Positions 1 through 7,877 of a DNA stretch of 64,000 bases are shown here, piece after piece. The position numbers and the translations under genes were made by a program. This stretch comes from Bacillota bacterium. Its GTDB lineage: Bacteria > Bacillota > Clostridia > Acetivibrionales > DSM-27016. The stretch covers positions 62,001 through 126,000 of the forward strand of contig JAEWDM010000034.1 of assembly GCA_023390115.1 (NCBI GenBank). The letters run 5' to 3'. The notes beneath the pieces were generated by a model that saw only the letters and a list, made by a program, of their open reading frames with translations, was not told where the DNA came from and ran no database searches. Each line of letters starts with the position of its first letter. Position 1 is the first letter of the stretch.

Positions 1-1
1 C

Positions 2-295
2 AGAGAAGCGGTAACCAAGTATGAAATGGGTCAGAGAGAGCCGGATTTACATGCAATTACATCAATAGCAAAGTATTTTAATGTTTCAGCAGACTACATA
101 TTGGGTATAACCGATCAGTTGGAGAGCATTCATAAGCAGGATGCTTCAGATGATGTTTCTCTTATAGGCGAGGAATATCAGGATAATGAGGAATTTATAC
201 CATACTTTAAGCTTGCATTAAAAATAAAAAATAGCGGCGTGAGGCTCAAGGAAGTGGAGGAGTTTGTTGACAAGCTCATAAAACAAAAGCAATAG
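2..295 (+). CDS. XRE-family DNA-binding regulator, C-terminal part (runs off left edge)
   Basis: Only the 3' part of the gene is present. The frame is open from base 2 and reads REAVTKYEMGQREPDLHAI, the end of a Cro/C1-type helix-turn-helix, followed by the usual 'IAKYFNVSADYILG' segment that closes XRE domains. About 55 further residues form an acidic linker and a helical tail ending KLIKQKQ. The HTH motif shows that the true start lies left of the window, so the internal ATGs at 21 and 26 are not starts. Likely a cytoplasmic transcriptional regulator; the target is unknown. Confidence 0.85.
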   Translation, partial: REAVTKYEMGQREPDLHAITSIAKYFNVSADYILGITDQLESIHKQDASDDVSLIGEEYQDNEEFIPYFKLALKIKNSGVRLKEVEEFVDKLIKQKQ

Positions 296-747
296 GCGCG
301 GTTCACCAAAATGCTTTGCCAATATTTTCAATTCTGCGGGCAGATACGTCTGCAGGTACCTTTCTATCAGTGATCTATAAATTAACGTCGGCTGATTGAT
401 AATATTTATGTAAAATTATAACATATAAGGGATTTATAGCTTGACGGCAGTATGTTTTGTTCAGTATATATCAAATCAAATTTTGTCAATGTGGTTTTTA
501 AAATTCTCCGCAATCATAATAAATTTGAGACAAAATGATTTATAAGGGTAAATCCATATGCTCAGCATACTCTCCCGCTCTTAAAGCCTCCACTGCCGGC
601 TTCAATAGCATAGAGGCTTTTGATTATGACAAAATAATTATTAAAACAGCAGTGTCAATGCTTATGTAAAGAAATAGGCGGGGCCTTTACAGGAGCCCGC
701 TTTTAAGTATATGCTTTAAAGCGGCAGAGTAAAGAAGGAGATGTTTT
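296..747. other. Intergenic stretch, no gene seen
   Basis: AT-rich spacer of about 450 bases between the XRE gene and rnz. No reading frame with coding character on either strand. One inverted repeat is visible: AAAGCCTC at 583-590 with GAGGCTTT at 613-620. It could be a weak terminator, but no convincing T-run follows. The rnz ribosome site (GAAGGAG) lies just before 748. Confidence 0.5.
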
Positions 748-1659
748 ATGCTGGATGTTTGTTTGTTGGGGACAGGAGGGATGATGCCACTTCCGGACAG
801 GTGGCTCACATCCCTTTTAATAAGATATAATGGAAGAATGATTCTGATAGATTGCGGTGAAGGGACTCAAATCCCGCTTAAAATGGCTGAATGGGGGTTA
901 AAGTCAATTGATGCTGTCCTGCTTACCCATTATCATGCGGATCATGTAGCCGGCTTGCCCGGATTCCTTCTTACATTGGGCAATTCGGGAAGGCAGGAGC
1001 CATTAACAATGATCGGCCCGCCTGGTATACAAAAGGTGGTTGAAGGCTTAACTGTCATATCGCCTGAATTGCCTTATGCACTGAAATTAATTGAGCTGCC
1101 TGATACCGGAAGCGCCAAAGTGTGTATTAGCGGTCTTTTTATTAAGAGTATACCGGTGGACCATACCCTTCCCTGCCTGGCATATTGTGTTGAGCTTAAA
1201 AGACAGGGCAGATTTGATGCTGAACGTGCTAAGGAACTGATGATTCCTGTAAGCTGCTGGAATAATCTGCAGAAGGGTGAGACGATTACGCTGGAGAACA
1301 GGGTTATTACTCCCCAAATGGTTTTAGGTAAGCCCAGAAAAGGGATTAAGGTCTGTTATTGCACTGACACAAGGCCAACGCAGGAACTGGCACAGCTTAT
1401 TAAAGGCTCGGACCTCTTTATTTGTGAAGGTATGTATGGTGATGAGAATTACGCTGCCAAAGCTGAGGAGAAAAAGCATATGATGTTTTCAGAAGCGGGT
1501 CTGCTTGCCAAGCAGGGAAAGGTAGGGGAGCTGTGGCTTACTCATTATAGCCCGTCGTTTACAGAGCCCGGGAAATATATCGAAGCTGTGAGGACAATTT
1601 TTGCAAATACAGTTGCAGGGAGAGATTTGCTCAAAAAAACAATTTCATTTACTAATTGA
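748..1659 (+). CDS. rnz: Ribonuclease Z (tRNA 3' processing endonuclease)
   Basis: 303 residues, the normal length for bacterial RNase Z, a cytoplasmic metallo-beta-lactamase-fold nuclease that cuts tRNA precursors 3' of the discriminator base. The zinc motif THYHADHVAGLPG is at about residues 60-72, with N-terminal LGTGGMMPLPDR and a 'DCGEGTQ' stretch typical of the ElaC group. Later ligands include CTDTRPT around residue 206 and LTHYSPSF near 270. Start ATG has GAAGGAG upstream. It stands alone, with AT-rich flanks. The family call is firm; catalytic activity is inferred from the intact motifs. Confidence 0.93.
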   Translation: MLDVCLLGTGGMMPLPDRWLTSLLIRYNGRMILIDCGEGTQIPLKMAEWGLKSIDAVLLTHYHADHVAGLPGFLLTLGNSGRQEPLTMIGPPGIQKVVEGLTVISPELPYALKLIELPDTGSAKVCISGLFIKSIPVDHTLPCLAYCVELKRQGRFDAERAKELMIPVSCWNNLQKGETITLENRVITPQMVLGKPRKGIKVCYCTDTRPTQELAQLIKGSDLFICEGMYGDENYAAKAEEKKHMMFSEAGLLAKQGKVGELWLTHYSPSFTEPGKYIEAVRTIFANTVAGRDLLKKTISFTN

Positions 1660-1759
1660 GAGAAGAATAATTTGTGAAATAATATATTGACAAATGTAAT
1701 AGAAAATTATATAATAAAATTCAATATCAAAAAAGTGATGATTGGAAATATTAGAAATC

Positions 1760-1980
1760 CATAATCTTTCAGAGAGCCGGTGGATGGTGCGAATCGGCAG
1801 TATTAGGGTTTTGAACTGATCCATAAACTGCAGCCTGACTTTTCATAGTAGGGTGAGCCGGATTTCCACCGTTAAAGGGATAGATGGTGTTAGCCGTTGA
1901 AGGAGTGGATTCATTTTGGATCAATTTGAGTGGTACCGCGAGTAAGCCTCGTCTCTAATTTATAGAGATGAGGCTTTTTT
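1760..1980 (+). promoter_or_regulatory. T-box leader riboswitch upstream of leuA
   Basis: Shows the AGAGAGCCGGTGG stem I start (1771-1783), the T-box sequence GAGTGGTACCGCG (1928-1940) and a strong terminator ending in a T-run. T-box RNAs sense uncharged tRNA and let transcription continue when an amino acid is short. The 3' side of stem I reads GCCGGATTTCCACCGTTA (1857-1874); the specifier should lie within ATTTCCA. No CTN leucine codon is visible there, so the sensed amino acid is left open. Confidence 0.93.
1944..1980 (+). terminator. T-box intrinsic terminator
   Basis: Stem AAGCCTCGTCTCTA (1944-1957) pairs with TAGAGATGAGGCTT (1963-1976) with one G-U pair, followed by T residues. The 5' arm lies directly after the T-box element, as expected for a tRNA-controlled terminator/antiterminator switch. 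Confidence 0.92.
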
Positions 1981-2103
1981 GATGGCCGGATTCCGGGTTC
2001 GGCCATTGGTGTTAATTATATATTTTATACTGAGTGCACTGTAATGGCATTCATTTGCAGCATGCAGTACATTTGTTAAAAGATTAATGAGGAGGTTGGA
2101 TTT

Positions 2104-3684
2104 ATGAGCAGAAGAATACTGGTGCTTGATACCACATTAAGGGATGGGGAGCAGGTCCCCGGGGCAAAGCTGAATTTGTATGAGAAGCTGGAGATTGCAC
2201 AGCAGCTTAAGGCTCTTAACGTAGATATTATAGAAGCGGGTTTTCCTTCTTCTTCAGCCGGAGATTTCAACGCGGTAAGCGAAATAGCCAAGGCTGCCGG
2301 TGACGGTCCGATGATAACAGCTCTGTGCAGAGCTGCCAGGGGAGATATAGATTCTGTATACCAAAGTGTAAGATGGGCCGAAAGACCGTTAATTCATATT
2401 GTCCTTGGCGCGTCGGATGTTCATGTTGAAAAGAAATTCGGCAAGTCAAAGGACGATATTCTGAATATGGGCGTTGAAGCTGTAAAGTATGCCAAATCAT
2501 TGCTTCCTGACGTGCAATATTCAACTGAGGATGCGTCAAGGGCGGATTTCGAATACCTGTGGAGGACCATTGAGGCGGTAGTGAAGGCAGGGGCTACAAT
2601 GATTAATATCCCCGACACTGTAGGCTATGCGGTGCCGGAGGAATTTGGCGAGCTGGTTAAAAAGATAAACTACCGGTTGAAGAATTTGAATGACAGGGTG
2701 ATACTCAGTGTGCACTGCCATAACGATACCGGACTTGCAACGGCAAACACTCTGGCTGCCGTAAAAAACGGAGCCGACAAAATAGAGTGTACAATAAACG
2801 GGCTGGGGGAAAGAGCCGGAAATTGTGCTCTTGAAGAGGCTGTCATGGGAATAAGGCTGCGCCCTGATTACTATGGAGCACATACAGGCATAATTACAAA
2901 GGAAATTTATAAAACCTCCAGAATGGTGAGTAATATTACCGGACTGGATGTGCAGGTTAATAAAGCCCTCACAGGGGATAACGCCTTTGCGCATTCCTCC
3001 GGAATACATCAGGACGGGCTTCTTAAGTCCAAGGATGTTTACGAAATAATTAACCCTGAGGATGTAGGAGTGGAGGGAATGGAGCTTGTGCTTACGGCGC
3101 GCTCGGGCAGGCATGCATTTAAGGATACAATAAGCAGGATGGGATATGTCGCCCAAAATGAGAAGGATTTTGAAGAGCTCTTTTCAAAATTTCTGCAGTT
3201 GGCTGATACTAAAAAGGAGGTTTACAATCACGATGTCTATTATTTAATAGATAAGCATAACAGGGATAAGTCGAAGGGAGATATAAAAGCAAGCTGCCTT
3301 GAGGAGCTAGGCTTGTGTGAGCTGCTTTCCTTCCAGGTGATAAGCAATGACATTTTCCCTACCGCTACAGTGAAAATGAAAAGAGGAGGAAAAATATTTA
3401 AGCAGAGTGCTGTCGGAGATGGGCCTATTGATGCGCTTTATACGGCTATAAAGGATGTTGCGGGAATGGATATTTCATTAAAGGAGTATAAGATAAGCAG
3501 CATGTCCAGAGGCAAGGAGGCCCTCGGGAGAGTTAATATAAAAATATGCTGTGACGGAAAGGCATATACTGCACGGGCCATAGATACCGATATTATTAAG
3601 GCAAGCGCACTTGCGCTTATAAATGGTATAAACACATTTATACTGGATAGGGCGGGAACGGAAAAAAGCAAAAGCAGCAAATAA
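2104..3684 (+). CDS. leuA: 2-isopropylmalate synthase-type enzyme
   Basis: 526 residues with the DRE-TIM barrel signature DTTLRDGEQVPGAKLN near the start, metal site HCHNDTGLA around residue 201, catalytic-loop 'GLGERAGNCALEE' and a C-terminal LeuA allosteric domain (residues about 385-510). Condenses acetyl-CoA with 2-oxoisovalerate, the first step of leucine synthesis. Start ATG is preceded by GAGGAGG. It sits behind a T-box leader and is followed by no other leucine genes. Because the specifier does not read as leucine by eye, a related activity (citramalate synthase, isoleucine route) cannot be excluded, although the whole sequence aligns by eye with ordinary LeuA. Confidence 0.88.
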   Translation: MSRRILVLDTTLRDGEQVPGAKLNLYEKLEIAQQLKALNVDIIEAGFPSSSAGDFNAVSEIAKAAGDGPMITALCRAARGDIDSVYQSVRWAERPLIHIVLGASDVHVEKKFGKSKDDILNMGVEAVKYAKSLLPDVQYSTEDASRADFEYLWRTIEAVVKAGATMINIPDTVGYAVPEEFGELVKKINYRLKNLNDRVILSVHCHNDTGLATANTLAAVKNGADKIECTINGLGERAGNCALEEAVMGIRLRPDYYGAHTGIITKEIYKTSRMVSNITGLDVQVNKALTGDNAFAHSSGIHQDGLLKSKDVYEIINPEDVGVEGMELVLTARSGRHAFKDTISRMGYVAQNEKDFEELFSKFLQLADTKKEVYNHDVYYLIDKHNRDKSKGDIKASCLEELGLCELLSFQVISNDIFPTATVKMKRGGKIFKQSAVGDGPIDALYTAIKDVAGMDISLKEYKISSMSRGKEALGRVNIKICCDGKAYTARAIDTDIIKASALALINGINTFILDRAGTEKSKSSK

Positions 3685-3780
3685 ATGTACTGATTATTTA
3701 TTTTTGTATCTCCATAAATGTAATTTTATGTTATAATTAAGTTAATATATGCTATAAAATTAAGGAGATGAAAAATAAAT

Positions 3781-5565
3781 ATGCAAAATGATCCTCGTTT
3801 TAAAGCCTTCCATGTGATGTGCAAGGGGGAGCAGACCTTTAAGGCTGCTTATGGAAGCATTTATGGATCTGCTCCTGAAAGAATTTGCACGAGATATGAT
3901 GAAAACGGAGAGATTATAGAGCTTTCCTTCAGACAATATGATGAGGTGGCAAGAAGGACGGCGATACATCTTAAAGCGTTGCTTGAGGATGTCCCGACCG
4001 GGTCATGGATAGCCTTCAAGCATGATACAACGCCTTATTGGCTCAGTGTATTCTGGGGATTGCTGATGGCAGGGTATAATGTCCTTCTGGTCGATTTCAA
4101 GCATAACGATGACTTGATTGGTCACTTTATGAAGGAGGCAGGTGCGGTTGCTATTGTATGCTCACGGAAGGATAAGGCTATGCCGCCTTTTAAAATGATA
4201 GCTTATGAGGATGCAATAAAGGCGGAAGAGAATTATTATGAAAATACGGAGTTTAATTGGGCCGACAGAATTGCGTTATGTACATCAGGCACCACCTCCA
4301 CGTCAAAAATTTTTGTATATGACGGCAGGGCCTTTATAAAGCAGCTTCAGTCCTCCAAGCTTTTGTGCCTGAAATTTGACCCGTTTGTTGCAAGAAAAGG
4401 GGACAGGGTTTTGGCTATGCTGCCTGCACATCACATTTTTGGCCTTATTGTAACGCTGTTTGCGCTTACATGGGGGGATACTGTTGTATACCTTAGAGAC
4501 AGGGCGCCCAGCACCATTTTAGAAACCTGCAGGAGGCATGAAATAACCTGGCTGCCGTCAGTGCCCTTGTTCTGGAATAACGTAGCGAAAAAGATAATGA
4601 ACAGGGCAAGGCAATCGGGGAGGCTGTCTAAGCTGGAATCGGCACTAAAAGCCAGCCTCCTTATACAAAAGGTCTTTGGCATGGCAGGAGCCCGCTTTGT
4701 GAAAAAATTTTTATTCAAAAAACAGCTTGACAGCTTATTCGGGACAAGCCTCAGAATAGGGATAAGCGGCGGAGGACATGTTTCGTCTGAAACCATAAGG
4801 CTTTTGAACGGCTTGGGCTATTGCTTTATGAATGGCTATGGCTCTACTGAGGTGGGGCTTACATCCACGTGCAATGAATATGATATAGGAAAAAGGCTTT
4901 CAGGGAGCATAGGCAGTGCTATAGCCAATCTGGAATATGCAGTGCTTGGCCTTGATAGTGAGAACGGTGCAGAGAAAATAAATAGATATGGCACTGGCGA
5001 GCTTGTTATAAAGGGAGGCATGCTGCATATAGGGAAGCTTAAGGAAGGAAAGTTTGTACAACCGGAAAGGTATATGGGGGTATGGTATAAAAGCGGAGAT
5101 ATAGCATATATGGACAAGAACGGCCTTGCATGGATAAGGAGCCGCATAAAGGATGTTATTATAACTGAGTCGGGTGAGAACATTTATCCTGATGAGATAG
5201 AGGAGTATTTCCAGGCCCTTCCGCACTGTGAGGGTGTCTATGCGGTAGGACTTAAAGGAAAGGAAGGGAACGATATTACCACTCTGGTGCTTAAGCCTTC
5301 AGTGGACTTGAGCGATAAGCAGGCAATGCAAAAAATAGCTTTGGAATTCAGTGTAATTAATAAGCGGCTTGCTGTATTTAAAAGGGTGGGCAGAGTAGTG
5401 GTGTCAAATCAGGAAATTCCCATGGCCAATGGAATAAAGATAAAAAGGCTTAACTTGAGAGAAATGATAGAAAATGGTTCGTTCAAGTGCTTTGAGCTCA
5501 ATTTAAAAACAGGAGAGCTTGAGCCTGTCTATGCAAAAGAAAGAACAAGTGAGGCTGTTTTCTGA
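3781..5565 (+). CDS. AMP-forming acyl-CoA synthetase (ANL superfamily)
   Basis: 594 residues. Shows the adenylate-forming P-loop LCTSGTTSTSKIF (about 167-179), the A5 motif GYGSTEVG (about 356), and the C-terminal hinge YKSGDIAYMDKNGLAWIRSR-type segment with 'ESGENIYPDEIEEYF'. The family activates carboxylic acids as AMP esters and transfers them to CoA or a carrier thiol. The P-loop lysine is present; the usual catalytic lysine near the C-terminus may be in 'MANGIKIKR'. AAGGAG lies upstream of the ATG. It faces the methyltransferase-like gene end to end with 9 bases between. The substrate (fatty or aromatic acid) cannot be told. Confidence 0.82.
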   Translation: MQNDPRFKAFHVMCKGEQTFKAAYGSIYGSAPERICTRYDENGEIIELSFRQYDEVARRTAIHLKALLEDVPTGSWIAFKHDTTPYWLSVFWGLLMAGYNVLLVDFKHNDDLIGHFMKEAGAVAIVCSRKDKAMPPFKMIAYEDAIKAEENYYENTEFNWADRIALCTSGTTSTSKIFVYDGRAFIKQLQSSKLLCLKFDPFVARKGDRVLAMLPAHHIFGLIVTLFALTWGDTVVYLRDRAPSTILETCRRHEITWLPSVPLFWNNVAKKIMNRARQSGRLSKLESALKASLLIQKVFGMAGARFVKKFLFKKQLDSLFGTSLRIGISGGGHVSSETIRLLNGLGYCFMNGYGSTEVGLTSTCNEYDIGKRLSGSIGSAIANLEYAVLGLDSENGAEKINRYGTGELVIKGGMLHIGKLKEGKFVQPERYMGVWYKSGDIAYMDKNGLAWIRSRIKDVIITESGENIYPDEIEEYFQALPHCEGVYAVGLKGKEGNDITTLVLKPSVDLSDKQAMQKIALEFSVINKRLAVFKRVGRVVVSNQEIPMANGIKIKRLNLREMIENGSFKCFELNLKTGELEPVYAKERTSEAVF

Positions 5566-5574
5566 GCTGTACAT

Positions 5575-6189
5575 TTAGTAAATAAAGGGGATATACCGTT
5601 TGGTTCTTTTTTTGTATTCATCATACTCATCGCCGTGTACCGAATGTAGATAATCCTCTTCGCAGCGTACCTGTATATCGAGAAACAGAATGAAAATGAT
5701 GTTAAAAAGAAAAATGGTCCACGTCGGCCAGATCAGCCAGACACCGATATTTAGCATAAATAATCCTAAATAAGTCGGATTTCTTATATATTTATATAAA
5801 CCGGTTGTAATTAAATCGGTTTTTATTTTTTCGTCAATTCCTACTCTCCATGAGCTGCCCATCTTTACTTGGGCATACAAGCAAATGGATAGTCCTGCTA
5901 ATCCCGTTAAATAGCCGACTATATCAAAAAGCACGGAACTCATGGCTTCAACTCTACTGAATAAGGAGCCAAATTGAATTGGGAGGGAATGTAAAACCAC
6001 AATGATTAACGTGTATGCCATCAAAGTTTTCGTTAACTGATTCATATATTTTTGAACATTTGAGGTTGATGCTGCTATTACTTTCGGATCTATACCGCTG
6101 TGCTTTATTTGATTAATTTGCTTTACTTTCCATAATATCAGATAAAGCATAAATAAAGTGACTACAAAAATTATTTCCATAACCTTCAT
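5575..6189 (-). CDS. Isoprenylcysteine carboxyl methyltransferase-like membrane protein
   Basis: 204 residues using the ATG at 6189, which has AAGGGG upstream; a longer frame would run into the promoter. Several hydrophobic helices are followed by the family's C-terminal signature: 'GLYKYIRNPTYLGLF' and 'RCEEDYL...GDEYDEYKKRTKRYIPFIY'. Bacterial members of the ICMT/PEMT family are SAM-dependent membrane methyltransferases whose substrates are mostly unknown. The promoter carries two ArsR/SmtB-type operators and resembles that of the arsR gene at 13923-14288, so metal control by that regulator is likely (inference). Confidence 0.83.
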   Translation of the reverse strand: MKVMEIIFVVTLFMLYLILWKVKQINQIKHSGIDPKVIAASTSNVQKYMNQLTKTLMAYTLIIVVLHSLPIQFGSLFSRVEAMSSVLFDIVGYLTGLAGLSICLYAQVKMGSSWRVGIDEKIKTDLITTGLYKYIRNPTYLGLFMLNIGVWLIWPTWTIFLFNIIFILFLDIQVRCEEDYLHSVHGDEYDEYKKRTKRYIPFIY

Positions 6190-6221
6190 AAAATATAATC
6201 CCCTTCGCTGGTTTAAATATA

Positions 6222-6235
6222 TGAATATATGTTCA
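6222..6235 (-). promoter_or_regulatory. ArsR/SmtB-type operator, promoter-proximal box
   Basis: TGAA-N6-TTCA inside ATATGAATATATGTTCAA. It lies just downstream of the -10 box, where a bound repressor would block initiation. SmtB-type operators have this TGAA-N6-TTCA core. Confidence 0.65.
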
Positions 6236-6240
6236 AATAT

Positions 6241-6269
6241 ATTATGTCTTGTTGAATCCGTTTTGTCAA
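6241..6269 (-). promoter_or_regulatory. Promoter of the ICMT-like gene
   Basis: Reading the minus strand, TTGACA (6264-6269), 17-base spacer, CATAAT (6241-6246). ArsR-type boxes lie on both sides. Confidence 0.75.
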
Positions 6270-6278
6270 TACATATTA

Positions 6279-6292
6279 TGAAAGAATATTCA
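6279..6292 (-). promoter_or_regulatory. ArsR/SmtB-type operator, upstream box
   Basis: TGAA-N6-TTCA, nine bases upstream of the -35. The stretch from this box to TTGACA is nearly the same as at the arsR promoter (14352-14379), where the gap is eight bases. Confidence 0.68.
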
Positions 6293-6412
6293 AAGAAATA
6301 CTTGATAACAATATTGATAGTTGGATACATGTCCAAATTTTTTCTCTGTGTTCATAAAATGTTCACAGTTTGTTAAAAACTATTTGATAAAAATATTTGT
6401 AGTACTTAAAGC

Positions 6413-6533
6413 CGGAGGTGAGTGTGATATAGCTAAACAGTGGCGGTAAATAAGTGTAAATATGCTTGCGTTGACTGAGGCGCAAGGGAGGCTAACGAAA
6501 TAAAATAAGAAAAATTTTAAATGGAGCACTATA
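6413..6533 (+). other. Leader region before the M23/LysM gene, with a hairpin
   Basis: About 120 bases of G-rich, apparently transcribed leader contain CTTGCG (6465-6470) pairing with CGCAAG (6481-6486). Cell-wall hydrolase genes often carry riboswitches, but this does not match any class I recognise, including the c-di-AMP motif. Function unknown. Confidence 0.3.
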
Positions 6534-7877
6534 ATGAAGCTATTATATAAAATGCTTGACCGGAAAAAATCAATACTGCTTTCAGCCATATTCTTCGCTT
6601 TATTAGTGGTGGCAGTTATTATATCTTCAACGGGGGGCTATGCAGTTAACATAGATAATAAATATTTAGGAGAGGTTAAATCCAAGAAAGTTGTGCAGGA
6701 TATATTGGAGGATATTGTAAAGAAGGCAGAGGCACGGTATGGCACTGAAATTTCTGTTTCCAGCGAGATAAGCTATAAAAATGTTTTCTTAACAAGCCAA
6801 AATAAAATTAAGGAGGATGATCTGCGGAGCCTGGTTGAGAATAGCGTTGTATTAACCTCAAAGGCTTTTGCAATCACCGTAGACGGTAAGGATATTGAAT
6901 ATCTGAAAGATCAATCTTCCGCAGAGCAAGTGCTGAATAAAATAAAAGGCCCTTACATACAAAGCGAAGAGGACAGCCCAAACGTTGGATTTCTTGAAAA
7001 TGTCGGCATAGCGGAACGAGAGGTTTCCGTGGATAAGCTGAAAGATGGGGAAGAGGCCTTTAATGACTTGACTCTACAGAGCAATGACAAGAAGGAATAT
7101 ACTGTGGAAAAAGGGGACATAGTAGGCAGGATCGCTGAAAAGTTCGGTCTCACGGAACAAGAGATACAAAAGGTAAATCCCGGTATTGACATTGACAATA
7201 TCTCCATTGGGCAGAAGCTGATAATAGTGGCGCCAAGGTATGCTATAAATATTAAAAAAAGCTCGTATGAAGCTGTGGAGGAGAAAATATCCTATGGGGT
7301 TGAATATGAGAATTCCCAGGAATTATATAGGGGCGAAAGCAGGGTAAAGGTTAAGGGGGTAGAGGGAAAGAAGCTGGTAAAAACCGAGCTTGTCAGCATC
7401 AACGGTATATTGGAGAAAACCAATATTATTAGCGAGGATGTTTTGGAGGAGCCGAAAACAGAAATTGTGCTCAGAGGGACAAAGGAACGGCCCCGGACGG
7501 CTGCGACGGGTGTTTTTGAGAAGCCGAACCGTGGAAGTGTTTCTTCCCGCTTCGGGCAAAGATGGAGCGGGAAGCATACCGGCATGGATATTGCGGCGCC
7601 CAGGGGCACACCCAACAAGGCAGCGGATGGAGGTGTCGTGACGTTTGCAGGCTGGGATGGCAATTATGGCAAGCTTATAATTATTGACCATGGGAATGGC
7701 CTTACTACTTATTACGCGCATAATGATACGATAAAAGTAAAGAAGAGCCAGAGAGTGGCCAAAGGAGACGTAATCGGAACAGTTGGAAGCACCGGGAATG
7801 CTACCGGTCCGCATCTTCATTTTGAAGTGCGCAAAAACGGTACCCCTGTTGATCCTTCTAAGTACATATCATATTAA
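6534..7877 (+). CDS. Membrane-anchored M23 peptidase with LysM and G5 domains
   Basis: 447 residues. One N-terminal transmembrane helix (about residues 13-33) anchors it outside the cell. A LysM domain follows (YTVEKGDIVGRIAEKFGL, about 189-232), then a G5-like segment (about 235-315), then a C-terminal M23 metalloendopeptidase (about 325-447) with HTGMDIAAPRGTP and the zinc motif GPHLHFEVRKNG. M23 enzymes cut peptide cross-links in peptidoglycan. The architecture matches the cell-wall or spore-associated hydrolases common in Clostridia. GGAG precedes the ATG at about 10 bases. It ends 4 bases inside the convergent ATPase gene. Confidence 0.9.
   Translation: MKLLYKMLDRKKSILLSAIFFALLVVAVIISSTGGYAVNIDNKYLGEVKSKKVVQDILEDIVKKAEARYGTEISVSSEISYKNVFLTSQNKIKEDDLRSLVENSVVLTSKAFAITVDGKDIEYLKDQSSAEQVLNKIKGPYIQSEEDSPNVGFLENVGIAEREVSVDKLKDGEEAFNDLTLQSNDKKEYTVEKGDIVGRIAEKFGLTEQEIQKVNPGIDIDNISIGQKLIIVAPRYAINIKKSSYEAVEEKISYGVEYENSQELYRGESRVKVKGVEGKKLVKTELVSINGILEKTNIISEDVLEEPKTEIVLRGTKERPRTAATGVFEKPNRGSVSSRFGQRWSGKHTGMDIAAPRGTPNKAADGGVVTFAGWDGNYGKLIIIDHGNGLTTYYAHNDTIKVKKSQRVAKGDVIGTVGSTGNATGPHLHFEVRKNGTPVDPSKYISY

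Noticed and set aside
2536..3156. 206-codon frame on the minus strand inside leuA
   Set aside because: Lies entirely opposite leuA, has no ribosome site and its sequence resembles no family; it is a shadow of the leuA codons.
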